A stretch of DNA of 64,000 nucleotides from Sphingobacterium sp. LZ7M1 (GCF_024296865.1 NZ_CP101134.1:806001-870000), one strand, 5' to 3'. Numbered from the stretch's first letter, positions 1 through 9,415 are shown. The notes: a model not told the origin generated them from the sequence alone. Numbers and translations are program-made.

Positions 1-752
1 TCAGTCACACCCAAATGCAATGGATAGTTCATGTTTTCGGCTACCATCTTTTCAACCAATAAACGGTAGGCCTGGACCATCACCATAGGATTGGATGATT
101 TCATCGAAACACAAAGGTTATAGTAATTAAGATCCTCACAGATTCGGATGAATTCCAATGCTGACTCCACCATTCCTTCCGGCGTATCGCCATATCGGCT
201 CATGATGCGGTCAGAAAGTGAACCATGGTTGGTGCCGATACGCATGGCGGTACCATATTCCTTACAGATCTTTACCAAAGGCGAAAATTTCTTATGGATT
301 CGATCTAATTCTGCCTGATAGGCAGCATCGGTATAATCGATCTGGTCAAACTTCTTTTTGTCAGCGTAATTTCCTGGATTTACCCTTACTTTTTCTACGA
401 TCCTTGCAGCAACTTCAGCCGCATTGGGCGTAAAATGGATATCGGCAACCAAGGGAACATGGTACCCTCTTGCCCGTAATTCCTTCTTGATGTTTGCTAG
501 GTTTTCTGCCTCTTTGATACTCGGTGCAGTAATACGAACATACTCACAACCCGCATCCACCATCTTAATGGTCTGTTCTACTGAGCCCATCGTGTCCATC
601 GTATCGACCGTCGTCATACTTTGTATCCGAATTGGGTTATTGCCTCCCATTGGGATATCGCCAATCTGCACCTCTCGGGTATAGAATCTTGAATAGGCTG
701 TTTTGCTGTTGCAATAACCGCCGGCTAGCGTTGTCAAAGGCTTACTTTCCAT
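1..752 (-). CDS. ispG: 4-hydroxy-3-methylbut-2-enyl diphosphate synthase IspG (partial, C-terminus beyond window)
   Basis: IspG reduces methylerythritol cyclodiphosphate to HMBPP in the MEP isoprenoid pathway, using a 4Fe-4S cluster. About 250 N-terminal codons are visible, from the ATG at 752 to the window edge. They contain the family stretches [50 protein letters not shown] and [14 protein letters not shown], which form the TIM-barrel substrate site. The cluster cysteines lie in the missing C-terminal part. Bacteroidetes usually carry the long IspG with an inserted domain, but this cannot be confirmed here. The gene starts 28 bp after the LiaF-like gene on the same strand, so the two may be co-transcribed. 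Confidence 0.93.
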   Translation of the reverse strand, partial: MESKPLTTLAGGYCNSKTAYSRFYTREVQIGDIPMGGNNPIRIQSMTTVDTMDTMGSVEQTIKMVDAGCEYVRITAPSIKEAENLANIKKELRARGYHVPLVADIHFTPNAAEVAARIVEKVRVNPGNYADKKKFDQIDYTDAAYQAELDRIHKKFSPLVKICKEYGTAMRIGTNHGSLSDRIMSRYGDTPEGMVESALEFIRICEDLNYYNLCVSMKSSNPMVMVQAYRLLVEKMVAENMNYPLHLGVT

Positions 753-780
753 ATCAAGGCAAAGTTAGCTAATTTCGGGT

Positions 781-1698
781 TTAATAGCGTAAGATAGATA
801 ATGAATTTGCAGCACCCGCAATCTTGATGTCGTACTTGTTGGATTCTTGGTCATAGTTTTTGCTCTTGCGAACATCATCCAAAACCACATCCACATCTTC
901 GTATTTGTTGTTGGAGAATAAAGCATCCGTTTCAACACGACAGGCAGCTCCTTTTGGTAGATACAAGATCACTTTGGAAGCAGCGGTATTGATCTCAATA
1001 TCACAAGTACCAGAAGCTGGTTTTGGTAAGTATAAGTTCAGTGAACTTGCACCAGAATTTACTTCCAATTTGCCAAGTTTCATTTGTTTGAAATCTCCTG
1101 TGATTGCAGCTGCTCCCACATTGAATTCCAAATCCCATACAGGCTTACTGCTAAGGCCAACCTCAATCAAGCTATTGTTGTACTTATTGTTCTTCATTTT
1201 GCTGGTCAACTCCATTTTCACCTCTTTATCGCCCTTGGTCTGCAAGTTCAATGAGGCAGTTGGTTGTGCCGTCTTCGCACTGAGGACTAGACTTGAGTCT
1301 GTTCCCGGAGCGAAATTATACTTTGCTGCACCGCCATTGATGGTCAGTTTAGCAGATTCTGTTTCTGAGCCGATAGGATGGGAGACAACTTGGGTAAATG
1401 GTCCCTTCACGTCATCGCCAGTGGAAACATCAATATTGCCGATATGGTCATACATGCTCTCCTTGCTGGTTACCCCTTTGAAGAAAATAAAACCACATAA
1501 TAAGATGTTGGTTGCAATAACGATGAATTTTCCATAAGTCCTTCCCTGCAGGAGCAAACTGACTCCAATAGACACAAGGATCAATGGCCATAAACTGATT
1601 ATGGAGAAGAAATTAAAATCTATTACTTTCAAGTTGTGTAGCAAGAATACCAATCCTGCGAATACCAACCATATACCTGTTGCAATTTTATTGTTCAT
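781..1698 (-). CDS. LiaF-like membrane protein (LiaI/LiaF-type TM region)
   Basis: This 305-residue protein has three N-terminal membrane segments (about residues 7-24, 32-50 and 57-75). A long soluble part follows, rich in short beta-strand-like stretches with repeated small and aliphatic residues. The arrangement matches the LiaI/LiaF-like family: a TM bundle followed by a right-handed beta domain. In Firmicutes LiaF modulates the LiaRS envelope-stress system. The role in Bacteroidetes is not established and no LiaRS genes lie next to it. It precedes ispG on the same strand with a 28-bp gap. The family assignment rests on architecture, so the name is tentative. Confidence 0.6.
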   Translation of the reverse strand: MNNKIATGIWLVFAGLVFLLHNLKVIDFNFFSIISLWPLILVSIGVSLLLQGRTYGKFIVIATNILLCGFIFFKGVTSKESMYDHIGNIDVSTGDDVKGPFTQVVSHPIGSETESAKLTINGGAAKYNFAPGTDSSLVLSAKTAQPTASLNLQTKGDKEVKMELTSKMKNNKYNNSLIEVGLSSKPVWDLEFNVGAAAITGDFKQMKLGKLEVNSGASSLNLYLPKPASGTCDIEINTAASKVILYLPKGAACRVETDALFSNNKYEDVDVVLDDVRKSKNYDQESNKYDIKIAGAANSLSILRY

Positions 1699-1908
1699 TG
1701 TTTCTTAGCTTTGTTGACCAAAACTACTACGATATTACAAATTTAATAACGGAAAATAGGCTTGACGCTTCATTTTTTCGGTAAATCAATTAGTTTTGTC
1801 GGTGAAAAGATTCATCGAGAATTTGTATCTTGAACTTATCCAAAACATTTTTGCCGAGGATTCGTTAGAATTAGTGATTTAATACAAAATATATAATAAA
1901 ACCAACGT

Positions 1909-2643
1909 ATGATATTTTATTATTTTGGTGAATATCTCTTGTTACTGAAGAAGGTTTTTCGAAAACCTGAGAAAATGAAGATTTACCTAAAGGAGGTCTT
2001 CCATGAAATGACAGAGATAGGAGTGGGGTCGTTGGGCTTAATTGTGATCATTTCTACCTTTATTGGTGCGGTAATGACGATGCAGATCGCCTTCCAGTTG
2101 GTTTCTGACTTGATTCCAACCTCGGTAATCGGACAGATCAACCGTGACTCCAATATCCTGGAACTTGGACCTACCATTTCTGCCCTCGTATTGATGGGTA
2201 AAGTAGGGTCTTCCATCTCCTCCCAAATTGGTTCTATGCGTGTGACAGAACAGATTGATGCCCTGGAGATCATGGGTATCAATGCCGCAGGCTATCTGAT
2301 CCTCCCGAAGATTATTGCCGGAGTGATCATGGTACCGGCTCTAGTTATTGTCGCTATCGCTTGTGCCTTGGTCGGCGGTCTTCTAGGTGGTGCCCTTTCT
2401 GGTGCTGTAACGCCCGATGATTATATCGAAGGTATCCGCGGGGGATTCAATGGCTTTACCATGGTTGTCGCGATGGTGAAGGCCACAGTGTTTGGATTTA
2501 TTATTACCTCTGTACCGGCCTATAAAGGTTTTTATGTGCGCGGTGGTGCTCTAGAAGTTGGACAGGCTGGAACAAGGGCCGTAGTGATTGGTTGTATTTC
2601 CATCTTGGCATGTGACTATTTGATCACTGCATTAATGTTGTAA
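1909..2643 (+). CDS. MlaE-family ABC transporter permease
   Basis: The 244-residue protein is an MlaE/YrbE-type inner-membrane permease. It has about five hydrophobic segments and the conserved core containing LGPTISALVLMGKVGSSI and the TEQIDALEIMGIN motif. In proteobacteria MlaE works with the ATPase MlaF in phospholipid traffic between the two membranes and maintains outer-membrane lipid asymmetry. The ATPase gene follows after 6 bp, so the two form an operon. The MlaD-type MCE substrate-binding protein is not in the window. The ATG at 1909 gives the usual family length. Confidence 0.9.
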   Translation: MIFYYFGEYLLLLKKVFRKPEKMKIYLKEVFHEMTEIGVGSLGLIVIISTFIGAVMTMQIAFQLVSDLIPTSVIGQINRDSNILELGPTISALVLMGKVGSSISSQIGSMRVTEQIDALEIMGINAAGYLILPKIIAGVIMVPALVIVAIACALVGGLLGGALSGAVTPDDYIEGIRGGFNGFTMVVAMVKATVFGFIITSVPAYKGFYVRGGALEVGQAGTRAVVIGCISILACDYLITALML

Positions 2644-2649
2644 TTCTCT

Positions 2650-3414
2650 ATGATTGAAATAACAAATATTCATAAGTCTTTTGGGGATAATGTGGTATTG
2701 GATGGAATCGATGCCATCTTCGAACCTGGAAAAGTAAGTCAGATTATCGGTGGCTCTGGATCAGGAAAAAGTACCCTGTTAAAATGTATTGTCGGATTGC
2801 ACCAACCTAATCAAGGAAAGGTATTCTTTGACAAACAGGAATTTACCAAAATGGATTTCGAAGAAAAAGTACCCATCCGTAAGGAAATTGGAATGCTATT
2901 TCAGAATTCCGCCCTATTTGACTCCATGACCGTGGAACAGAATATCGTCTTCACTTTGGATATGTTTACCGAAATGAGCAAATCTGAAAAGATTGATAAG
3001 GCCAACTTCTGTCTGGAACGTGTAAATCTAGCTGGAAAAAACGGTCTATACCCATCGGAACTTTCCGGTGGTATGAAAAAAAGGGTCGGTATTGCCCGTG
3101 CAATCAGCATGAATCCCAAATATCTTTTCTGTGATGAACCGAATTCCGGACTTGACCCTGCTACATCCATCCTAATCGATGAATTGGTGCAGGACCTGAC
3201 CGAAGAATATCAATGTACTACCGTCGTGGTGACACATGATATGAACTCGGTAATGGGGATTGGTGATTACATCCTGTTCCTCTATAAAGGGAAGAAATAT
3301 TGGGAAGGTTCCAACCAGGATATGTTGAAATCTGACAACAAGGAATTGAATGACTTTGTGTTCGCCAGCCCTTTGATGAAAGCTGCTCGCAATACTTTGA
3401 AAAAGGAACAGTAA
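2650..3414 (+). CDS. MlaF-like ABC transporter ATP-binding protein
   Basis: The 254-residue cytoplasmic ATPase is the partner of the MlaE-type permease encoded 6 bp upstream. It shows Walker A GGSGSGKST (about residues 35-43), a Q-loop (MLFQNSALFDSM), the signature LSGGMKKRVGIARAI and Walker B YLFCDEPNSGLDP, followed by an H-loop in VVVTHD. The phenylalanine/glutamine-rich Q-loop and the GGMKKRVG signature are typical of MlaF rather than of exporter ATPases. It is expected to power phospholipid movement with the permease. The next gene on this strand has its own promoter-like -7 box. Confidence 0.9.
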   Translation: MIEITNIHKSFGDNVVLDGIDAIFEPGKVSQIIGGSGSGKSTLLKCIVGLHQPNQGKVFFDKQEFTKMDFEEKVPIRKEIGMLFQNSALFDSMTVEQNIVFTLDMFTEMSKSEKIDKANFCLERVNLAGKNGLYPSELSGGMKKRVGIARAISMNPKYLFCDEPNSGLDPATSILIDELVQDLTEEYQCTTVVVTHDMNSVMGIGDYILFLYKGKKYWEGSNQDMLKSDNKELNDFVFASPLMKAARNTLKKEQ

Positions 3415-3434
3415 TTCTTTTCCTTCGATTTTTC

Positions 3435-3442
3435 TATCTTTG
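3435..3442 (+). promoter_or_regulatory. Bacteroidetes -7 promoter box (TATCTTTG)
   Basis: TATCTTTG matches the Bacteroidetes consensus TAnnTTTG. It lies 74 bp upstream of the methyltransferase start, in the gap after the mlaF-like gene. No clear TTTG -33 box is seen at the usual spacing. Confidence 0.45.
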
Positions 3443-3516
3443 CAGAAAAAACCTGCATAAAACAATGCTAACATCATGTTTTATGATGGCTTTTATGGTC
3501 CTTTAAATATTGCATC

Positions 3517-4419
3517 TTGAACAACGATACCCAAATTCAACTCCTTACACCGCAACACTGGAAAGATTATGAACTGATCGACTGTGGTGATTTTGAAAAA
3601 CTTGAACGTTTTGGTGAACTGATCCTCATTCGTCCTGAACCACAGGCAGTATGGCCTAAAGCATTGGGCGATGCAGAATGGAATAAACGTTATCATATCA
3701 AATTCAAAGGCCGTTCGGCAACCTCAGGAGACTGGATGAAAAAGAACCCGAAGACTCCAGACCGTTGGCATATACAATATAAAAATGAAGATGTAGCCAT
3801 TAAGTTCAGACTTGGTCTTACTTCATTTAAGCATGTCGGGATATTCCCTGAACAAGCTGTCAATTGGGATTATATCTCCGATTCTGTGAAGTCCTTCAAG
3901 ACACCTAAACCCAAAGTATTAAACCTTTTTGCTTATACAGGTGGAGCATCTTTGATCGCCAAAGCTGCCGGTGCTGATACCACTCACGTGGATTCCATTA
4001 AGCAGGTCGTGACTTGGGCCAATGAAAATCAGGAGCTTTCTGGAATCAGCGATATCCGTTGGGTTGTTGAAGACGCTTTGAAATTCGTAAAACGTGAACT
4101 GAAACGCGGGAATACCTATAATGGAATTATCCTTGATCCACCAGCCTATGGACACGGTCCTAAAGGTGAAAAATGGAAATTGGAAGACCATATCATGGAA
4201 ATGATGCGCGATGTCGTTCAACTATTGGACCCTAAAGAGCACTTCCTGATCCTCAATACATATTCCCTAGGTTTCTCTTCCGTAATCGTCGAAAACCTTA
4301 TCAAAACCTCCTTCCCCAAAGTCCAAAACCTAGAGATTGGAGAGCTATACCTACAAGCAACTGCAGGTCCAAAATTACCATTAGGTGTTTTTGGGAAGTT
4401 CAGGAAAATAGCTGATTAG
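3517..4419 (+). CDS. class I SAM-dependent methyltransferase, RlmI/RlmK-like
   Basis: This 300-residue Rossmann-fold methyltransferase has motif I VLNLFAYTGGAS (about 134-145), a following acidic D159 in HVDSIKQ, and the catalytic-site motif DPPAYGHG (about 207-214). That pattern is typical of the family that includes the 23S rRNA m5C methyltransferases RlmI and RlmK. The substrate is probably rRNA or another nucleic acid, but the sequence alone does not fix it. No in-frame ATG exists before residue 73 and an upstream stop lies at 3484, so translation most likely starts at TTG 3517. It is convergent with the next gene and the two share a bidirectional terminator. Confidence 0.8.
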   Translation: MNNDTQIQLLTPQHWKDYELIDCGDFEKLERFGELILIRPEPQAVWPKALGDAEWNKRYHIKFKGRSATSGDWMKKNPKTPDRWHIQYKNEDVAIKFRLGLTSFKHVGIFPEQAVNWDYISDSVKSFKTPKPKVLNLFAYTGGASLIAKAAGADTTHVDSIKQVVTWANENQELSGISDIRWVVEDALKFVKRELKRGNTYNGIILDPPAYGHGPKGEKWKLEDHIMEMMRDVVQLLDPKEHFLILNTYSLGFSSVIVENLIKTSFPKVQNLEIGELYLQATAGPKLPLGVFGKFRKIAD

Positions 4420-4440
4420 ACAGTAGAAATAAGAGGGGTA

Positions 4441-4537
4441 TTTGAACCAGGATGGAATGGATTCGAGGATAGACCAAGATCCTAATTCCTGTAAATACAG
4501 ATAAAATTCGTAGGGGGTGTATCGCATGCGCCCGCTC
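4441..4537 (-). repeat. dispersed repeat family 1, copy A
   Basis: Read on the minus strand, 4441-4480 gives ATCTTGGTCTATCC, a variable middle, then CCATCCTGGTTCA. A GC-rich box (4510-4537) ends in GTAGGGGGTG on the plus strand. The same arrangement, in the other orientation, recurs near 14.1, 20.7 and 48.4 kb. It lies between convergent genes and has no coding potential. Confidence 0.65.
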
Positions 4538-4548
4538 CATACAAACAT

Positions 4549-4590
4549 TAAAAAAGAGGTTGCCATGATCGGCAACCTCTTTCGTTTTTC
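4549..4590. terminator. bidirectional intrinsic terminator
   Basis: The stem AAGAGGTTGCC / GGCAACCTCTT is flanked by an A-run on the left and TTTCGTTTTT on the right. It can therefore stop transcription from both convergent genes, the methyltransferase and the nitronate-monooxygenase-like gene. Confidence 0.85.
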
Positions 4591-4609
4591 ATAGGTAGGT
4601 TTCTTATTA

Positions 4610-6391
4610 TTACACATTTAAGGGGCTAAGTTGGGACTCAAGTCTGTTCAACTGTTCATAAAATGCAGTTTTGGATTCTCCAAAGGCTGAGTTTACTTTC
4701 GATTGAAGGGAACGGTAATAGCTAATACCATCCAAGAGCTGAGTGTGGAATTTCTGGATGTACTTTTTCTTCTTCACATCCAGGTCTGACAGGTTTTCAT
4801 TGATATATCCTGCCAAGTGTTTAACATATAGATCGAGTTCGTTTATAAAGAAAGATGGTCTATTCACGCCATTTAAGACATTGACGCGTCCATAAATATG
4901 GTCAACCATTTCCTTTAGGCTATAAACTTTATTGAAATATGCGGTGTTCGGCCCAGGGCAGATGGCAACAGCATCCCTTTCCCTAGGTTTGAGGATACCA
5001 TATTTCAAATATGCCGGCGTTGCCAAGCCTTCACATAGGCATTGTTTTTCAACGATCTTATTGTAAGCCAATTGATAACTCGCTTCATCGAGTTCCTGTT
5101 GCTTTAACTCATTGATCTTGTTCAATTGATATACCCTGGAAGCGGTACAAACTGGCTCGGTACTATTGCTCGTATCGGAAACCAAGTATTTCTTGGTGCA
5201 GGGGAATCCGGGTTTGCCCTGTTCAATCCTTTTCAGACGGCTCTGCTCTGCAGTGCTCTTCCTGAAGTTGTTGAATGGAACCCCTAATGGAGAAGCTTGG
5301 GAAATGTAGAAATCATCCGCTGTAGCTGTTGCTAGGTTATTGAGGGTTTCCTCATCTACCGTCGTAGCTTCCGGAACCAGCAGGAAGGGTGACCCCCAAC
5401 CTACGGCATCCATGTTATAATAATCCAATAAGAAAGAATGCTCCTGCGAAGTTCCCACACCTCCTTGGACGGAAAACTTGATTGCAGGAGCGTTTTCACT
5501 ATTTAGACCTAATTCTTGAAGGGCACTTTGGTAGAGCGGGAATATTTCCGCAATCAGTGCTTCCTTATTGTTCTTAAATTCTTCGAGAATCGGGCCTAAA
5601 AGAAATCCGTCGGTGGCAAACGCATGACCGCCACAGTTTAAGCCCGATTCAATCCGGTATTCGGAAATCCAAATACCTCTTTTTGCCAAATACTTGGCTT
5701 GGATAAGTGCCGACCTATAGTCTGACACCTTCAGAGTAATCTTCTTCTTGAAATTTCCATCGGCATCTGGAAAGAAGGTACCCAACTCTGATAGGTACGC
5801 ATATAACCTTGGATTCATCCCTGCGGAAAGTACCAATGAGGACTGCAATTTGCTCATCGCAAAACCTCGTACCGCTGCTGATGCATCCGAAAATACCTCC
5901 GGCAGCTCATTGCCATCGGCATCTCTATTGATCTTGTCCACTTTAGACATGATGTTCACGTCGATTTCCCCTGGAACCATGGCCTCGCGGATATCATTGG
6001 CAACCAAATGCTTTTCATAGCCATGCTTCAATGATTTCCAGAGCGTATATTTTTCCTTGCTCGGATGTGCCTCCGGAAGCAGTTCAAAATAACGCTGAGC
6101 ATCCTTATCCTCTTTCCAGTCCACACGTTTCAAGCGCTCCACCTGTTCAGAAACCAAATCCTGAACTAAATCCAAATATTTACAGATACGTGTTGCACGG
6201 TAATCAGCATGTTTCTTGCTGATCGCCTCGTAAGCTAGCTCATACTTCTTCGAATAATACTCGCGCATCCGCTCAATCAACTCGTCATCCACGATCGAAA
6301 TAACCGAAGAAATACCAAATTGAGCAACTTTAATCGGCGTATCTATCGAAAATGCAAGGCCTAAAACAGGAATATGAAATGAATGCGTCAT
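4610..6391 (-). CDS. nitronate-monooxygenase-like FMN TIM-barrel protein with a Cys-rich C-terminal extension
   Basis: This 593-residue protein has features of the nitronate monooxygenase / 2-nitropropane dioxygenase barrel. The N-terminus reads LGLAFSIDTPIKVAQFGI. CGGHAF (C253, G254-H256) resembles the GGH flavin/active-site motif of that family. QGGVGTSQE (309 on), followed by DAVGWGSPFLLVPEA, resembles its phosphate-binding AGGI and G-x-x-FL motifs. The barrel is interrupted by a helical insert at about 40-200. It is followed by a region with C398, C415, a CLC pair (451, 453) and C478, which suggests a metal or Fe-S site. The enzyme activity is unknown. The length is roughly 1.7 times that of a standard family member. 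It is transcribed alone. Confidence 0.6.
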   Translation of the reverse strand: MTHSFHIPVLGLAFSIDTPIKVAQFGISSVISIVDDELIERMREYYSKKYELAYEAISKKHADYRATRICKYLDLVQDLVSEQVERLKRVDWKEDKDAQRYFELLPEAHPSKEKYTLWKSLKHGYEKHLVANDIREAMVPGEIDVNIMSKVDKINRDADGNELPEVFSDASAAVRGFAMSKLQSSLVLSAGMNPRLYAYLSELGTFFPDADGNFKKKITLKVSDYRSALIQAKYLAKRGIWISEYRIESGLNCGGHAFATDGFLLGPILEEFKNNKEALIAEIFPLYQSALQELGLNSENAPAIKFSVQGGVGTSQEHSFLLDYYNMDAVGWGSPFLLVPEATTVDEETLNNLATATADDFYISQASPLGVPFNNFRKSTAEQSRLKRIEQGKPGFPCTKKYLVSDTSNSTEPVCTASRVYQLNKINELKQQELDEASYQLAYNKIVEKQCLCEGLATPAYLKYGILKPRERDAVAICPGPNTAYFNKVYSLKEMVDHIYGRVNVLNGVNRPSFFINELDLYVKHLAGYINENLSDLDVKKKKYIQKFHTQLLDGISYYRSLQSKVNSAFGESKTAFYEQLNRLESQLSPLNV

Positions 6392-6486
6392 GTATATCTT
6401 TTACTGTCCGCAAATAACAAAACAATCCCCATACAAAAAGTAACAGCTGATAAAAGGAAAATGTGATGTTGGTCACTTTGGGGGAA

Positions 6487-6595
6487 GTATTTAGTATTAA
6501 GTATTTAGTATTAAGATTAAAAATACAGGTTCATAATAGCCATAGAGGGTGTCTAAATACTAAATACTAACTACTAAATACTAAATTCTAAATAC
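6487..6595. repeat. inverted heptad-repeat array 1
   Basis: The left arm 6487-6514 holds four 7-bp units (GTATTTA, GTATTAA, GTATTTA, GTATTAA). The right arm 6554-6595 holds six units of the reverse complement TAAATAC with few changes. The arms are separated by about 39 bp. The right arm runs up to the purU stop codon. The arms can form a long imperfect hairpin. Confidence 0.8.
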
Positions 6596-7437
6596 TACTT
6601 AAAAACAATCGTCCTATTTCCGTGCAGCATTACGCGGTCTTCGGAGAGGAGCTGGATGGCGCGGCTCAGGACGGCTTTTTCGATTTCGGACCCTGCGGTG
6701 CGCATACCGCTGACGTCGTAGCTGTGGTCAACGGATTTGGTGTTCTGCACGATGATCGGTCCTTCGTCGAGGTCGTCGGTAACGAAGTGGGCCGTAGCGC
6801 CAATGATCTTCACGCCGCGATCATGCGCCTGCTTATAGGGATTCGCTCCGATAAAAGCTGGCAAGAAGGAATGGTGAATGTTGATGAGTTTGCCCTTAAA
6901 CTTGGCAACAAAACTAGGGGAAAGGATACGCATGAATTTCGCCAAGACAATATAGTCCGCTTGATAGCTTGAAACTACCTCGGCCAGTTCATCTTCAAAC
7001 TGTTCCTTGCTCTTGTTCTCATGGCTGATATAATGGAAAGGGAGGTCAAACTTCTCCGTGAATTTCTGCAGGTTGTCATAGTTCCCAACCACGGCGAGGA
7101 CTTCAGCTTGGAAAGTGCCGAAATAATTGCGAACCAAGATGTCTGCCAAACAGTGATGCTCCTTGGTGACCAGGATCACCAAACGCTTCCTTTGGTCAGG
7201 ATTGATCATGACCTGGCTGTTGGAAGGTAGTCTATTTGTTAAAGCTTGCTGTAGGACTTCCTTGTGGTATAGTTCGCCGGCGCATACTACCCGAACAAAG
7301 AACTTCTTGTTGGCTTCATCAACAAACTCGCGCATGCTCACGATGTTAAGCTCCTGTTCAGCCAAAACATTGGAAATGATGGCGACAAGGCCAACTGCAT
7401 CCGTACACTGGATGAGAATTAAGGTTTGCGTATTCAT
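6595..7437 (-). CDS. purU: formyltetrahydrofolate deformylase
   Basis: PurU hydrolyses 10-formyl-THF to THF and formate, supplying formate and balancing one-carbon pools. The 280 residues split into an N-terminal ACT domain (about 1-80, IQCTDAVGLVAIISN) and a formyltransferase-type hydrolase domain (about 88-280). The hydrolase domain has the catalytic Asn/His in NIHHSFLPAFIG (186-197) and the Asp in VTDDLDEGP (about 219-227). Length and domain order are normal for PurU; PurN lacks the ACT domain. It lies 54 bp after parE on the same strand but behind a terminator, so it probably has its own promoter. The stop codon abuts a heptad-repeat array. Confidence 0.92.
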   Translation of the reverse strand: MNTQTLILIQCTDAVGLVAIISNVLAEQELNIVSMREFVDEANKKFFVRVVCAGELYHKEVLQQALTNRLPSNSQVMINPDQRKRLVILVTKEHHCLADILVRNYFGTFQAEVLAVVGNYDNLQKFTEKFDLPFHYISHENKSKEQFEDELAEVVSSYQADYIVLAKFMRILSPSFVAKFKGKLINIHHSFLPAFIGANPYKQAHDRGVKIIGATAHFVTDDLDEGPIIVQNTKSVDHSYDVSGMRTAGSEIEKAVLSRAIQLLSEDRVMLHGNRTIVFK

Positions 7438-7450
7438 GTTGGTTAGGTTG

Positions 7451-7479
7451 AAAAAGGGGGAGAAGTAAGACCTCTCCCC
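7451..7479 (-). terminator. intrinsic terminator after parE
   Basis: On the minus strand GGGGAGAGGT pairs with ACTTCTCCCC and is followed by CTTTTT. It sits between the parE stop and the purU start. Confidence 0.75.
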
Positions 7480-7491
7480 ACAAATATTTTA

Positions 7492-9387
7492 TTAAACGGC
7501 TTCCTGAACAGACTCTATTGCAGCCTCTTCAACGCCATCTTTTGTGGTCACTAAGTCGTCCTCAGTATCCAACTCAACGCGTAAGTTGTTGACGATATGA
7601 ACTTGACGGTCCGGGGTATTTTTACCCATATAATATTCCAGCAACTGTGGAAGCTTATTGTCCTTTGATAAGATTACCGGCTCTAAACGGATGTTTTCTC
7701 CGATAAACATGCCAAATTCCGAAGGTGAGATCTCTCCCAAACCTTTGAATCGGGTGATCTCCGGTTTTGAACCCAATTTTTTGATGGCATTCACCCGCTC
7801 TTCGTCGGAGTAGCAGTAGATCGTTTCCTTTTTATTACGGACCCTAAATAATGGGGTTTGAAGGATGGATACATGTCCTGCTTTTACCAATTCAGGGAAG
7901 AACTGCAGGAAGAAGGTCATCAATAGAAGGCGGATGTGCATACCATCCACATCGGCATCCGTCGCGATCACGATATTGTTATAACGAAGGCCTTCGATGC
8001 CTTCCTCAATATTCAAGGCATGCTGCAATAAATTGAATTCCTCATTTTCATAGACGATCTTCTTGGTTAGGCCATAAGAGTTCAATGGCTTACCTTTAAG
8101 ACTGAATACCGCTTGAGTATATACATCCCTGGATTTGGTAATCGATCCAGATGCAGAATCACCCTCTGTTATAAATAAGGTAGTTTCAAGGTTACGCTCA
8201 TGCTTATCGCTGAAATGTACCTTACAATCCCTCAATTTTCTGTTGTGCAGGGAAGCTTTTTTTGCACGTTCATTGGCCAATTTCTTGATTCCAGCAATAT
8301 CCTTACGCTCTCGCTCCGATTGCATGATTCGCTTTTGCAGAGCATCTGCAGTTGCCGGATTCTTATGCAGATAATCATCTAATGCCTTTTTGACAAAGTC
8401 ATTGATGAAGGTACGCACGGTCGGACCTTCAGGGCCAACGCTTTGGGAACCTAGCTTGGTTTTGGTCTGCGATTCGAATACAGGTTCTTGTACCTTGATG
8501 GCAATCGCTCCAATGATGGATGCACGCACGTCAGAAGCATCGAATTCCTTTTTGTAGAACTCGCGGATCGTCTTCACGACCGCCTCACGATAGGCTGCTT
8601 GATGCGTTCCGCCCTGTGTGGTATGTTGTCCGTTGACAAAAGAATAATATTCTTCCCCATATTGCTGACCGTGGGTCATGGCGATCTCGATATCATCCCC
8701 TTTAAGGTGGATGATCGGATATCGCATCCCTTCGGTATCTACATTGCGCTCCAATAAGTCTTTTAGTCCATTTTCAGAGATGAAACGCTGCCCATTGAAG
8801 TTAATGGTCAGTCCAGAATTTAAGAAAACATAATTCCAGATCATGTTCTCCACAAATTCCAACCTATATTTATAGTTCCGGAAAATGCTGTCATCAGGAT
8901 AGAAGGTCACTGATGTACCGTTGCGCTGGGTGGTATCCTTTTGCTCATCAGAAATCAATTCCCCTTTGCTGAATTGCGCAATACGCGTTACGTTCTGTCT
9001 ATATGATTGTACGGAAAACTGATTGGACAGGGCATTCACCGCTTTGGTACCTACTCCGTTCAATCCTACCGATTTTTGAAAGGCTTTACTGTCGTACTTA
9101 CCGCCCGTATTGATTTTGGAAACAACATCTACTACGGAACCAATTGGGATACCACGGCCATAATCACGTACCGTCACTCTGTTCTCATTTACGGTGATAT
9201 CGATGATCTTACCAGCACCCATGACAAACTCGTCGATGGAGTTGTCAACCACCTCTTTCAATAATACATAAATACCATCATCATAGGCCGATCCATCCCC
9301 CAGCTTACCAATATACATCCCAGGTCTCAGTCGGATATGTTCCTTCCAATCTAGGGACCGTATGCTATCTTCGTTATATGTACTCAT
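7492..9387 (-). CDS. parE: DNA topoisomerase IV subunit B
   Basis: ParE is the ATPase subunit of the type IIA enzyme that unlinks daughter chromosomes. The 631 residues begin [14 protein letters not shown] and continue with [11 protein letters not shown] and the GHKL motifs (N49 in [13 protein letters not shown] at 74-78, [14 protein letters not shown]). The QTKTKLG switch lysine loop (307-313) and the TOPRIM residues EGDSASG (408-414) and DADVDG (477-482) follow. The [17 protein letters not shown] start and the short length mark ParE rather than GyrB. The reading frame extends to 9486 via a TTG, but a -7 box at 9416-9423 places the transcript start just upstream of the ATG at 9387. ParC is not in the window. 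Confidence 0.93.
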   Translation of the reverse strand: MSTYNEDSIRSLDWKEHIRLRPGMYIGKLGDGSAYDDGIYVLLKEVVDNSIDEFVMGAGKIIDITVNENRVTVRDYGRGIPIGSVVDVVSKINTGGKYDSKAFQKSVGLNGVGTKAVNALSNQFSVQSYRQNVTRIAQFSKGELISDEQKDTTQRNGTSVTFYPDDSIFRNYKYRLEFVENMIWNYVFLNSGLTINFNGQRFISENGLKDLLERNVDTEGMRYPIIHLKGDDIEIAMTHGQQYGEEYYSFVNGQHTTQGGTHQAAYREAVVKTIREFYKKEFDASDVRASIIGAIAIKVQEPVFESQTKTKLGSQSVGPEGPTVRTFINDFVKKALDDYLHKNPATADALQKRIMQSERERKDIAGIKKLANERAKKASLHNRKLRDCKVHFSDKHERNLETTLFITEGDSASGSITKSRDVYTQAVFSLKGKPLNSYGLTKKIVYENEEFNLLQHALNIEEGIEGLRYNNIVIATDADVDGMHIRLLLMTFFLQFFPELVKAGHVSILQTPLFRVRNKKETIYCYSDEERVNAIKKLGSKPEITRFKGLGEISPSEFGMFIGENIRLEPVILSKDNKLPQLLEYYMGKNTPDRQVHIVNNLRVELDTEDDLVTTKDGVEEAAIESVQEAV

Positions 9388-9415
9388 AATGTTTTTCGAT
9401 ATTCTTGAACCATCG

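Noticed and set aside
860..1537. 225-codon plus-strand frame opposite the LiaF-like gene
   Set aside because: It is the shadow of the minus-strand gene, with no known motif.
4381..4617. 78-codon minus-strand frame between the methyltransferase and the next gene
   Set aside because: It runs through the bidirectional terminator and repeat copy A and has no recognisable features, so it is probably not coding.
6487..6595. CRISPR array
   Set aside because: The repeats are 7 bp without unique spacers and form an inverted pair; no cas genes are present.
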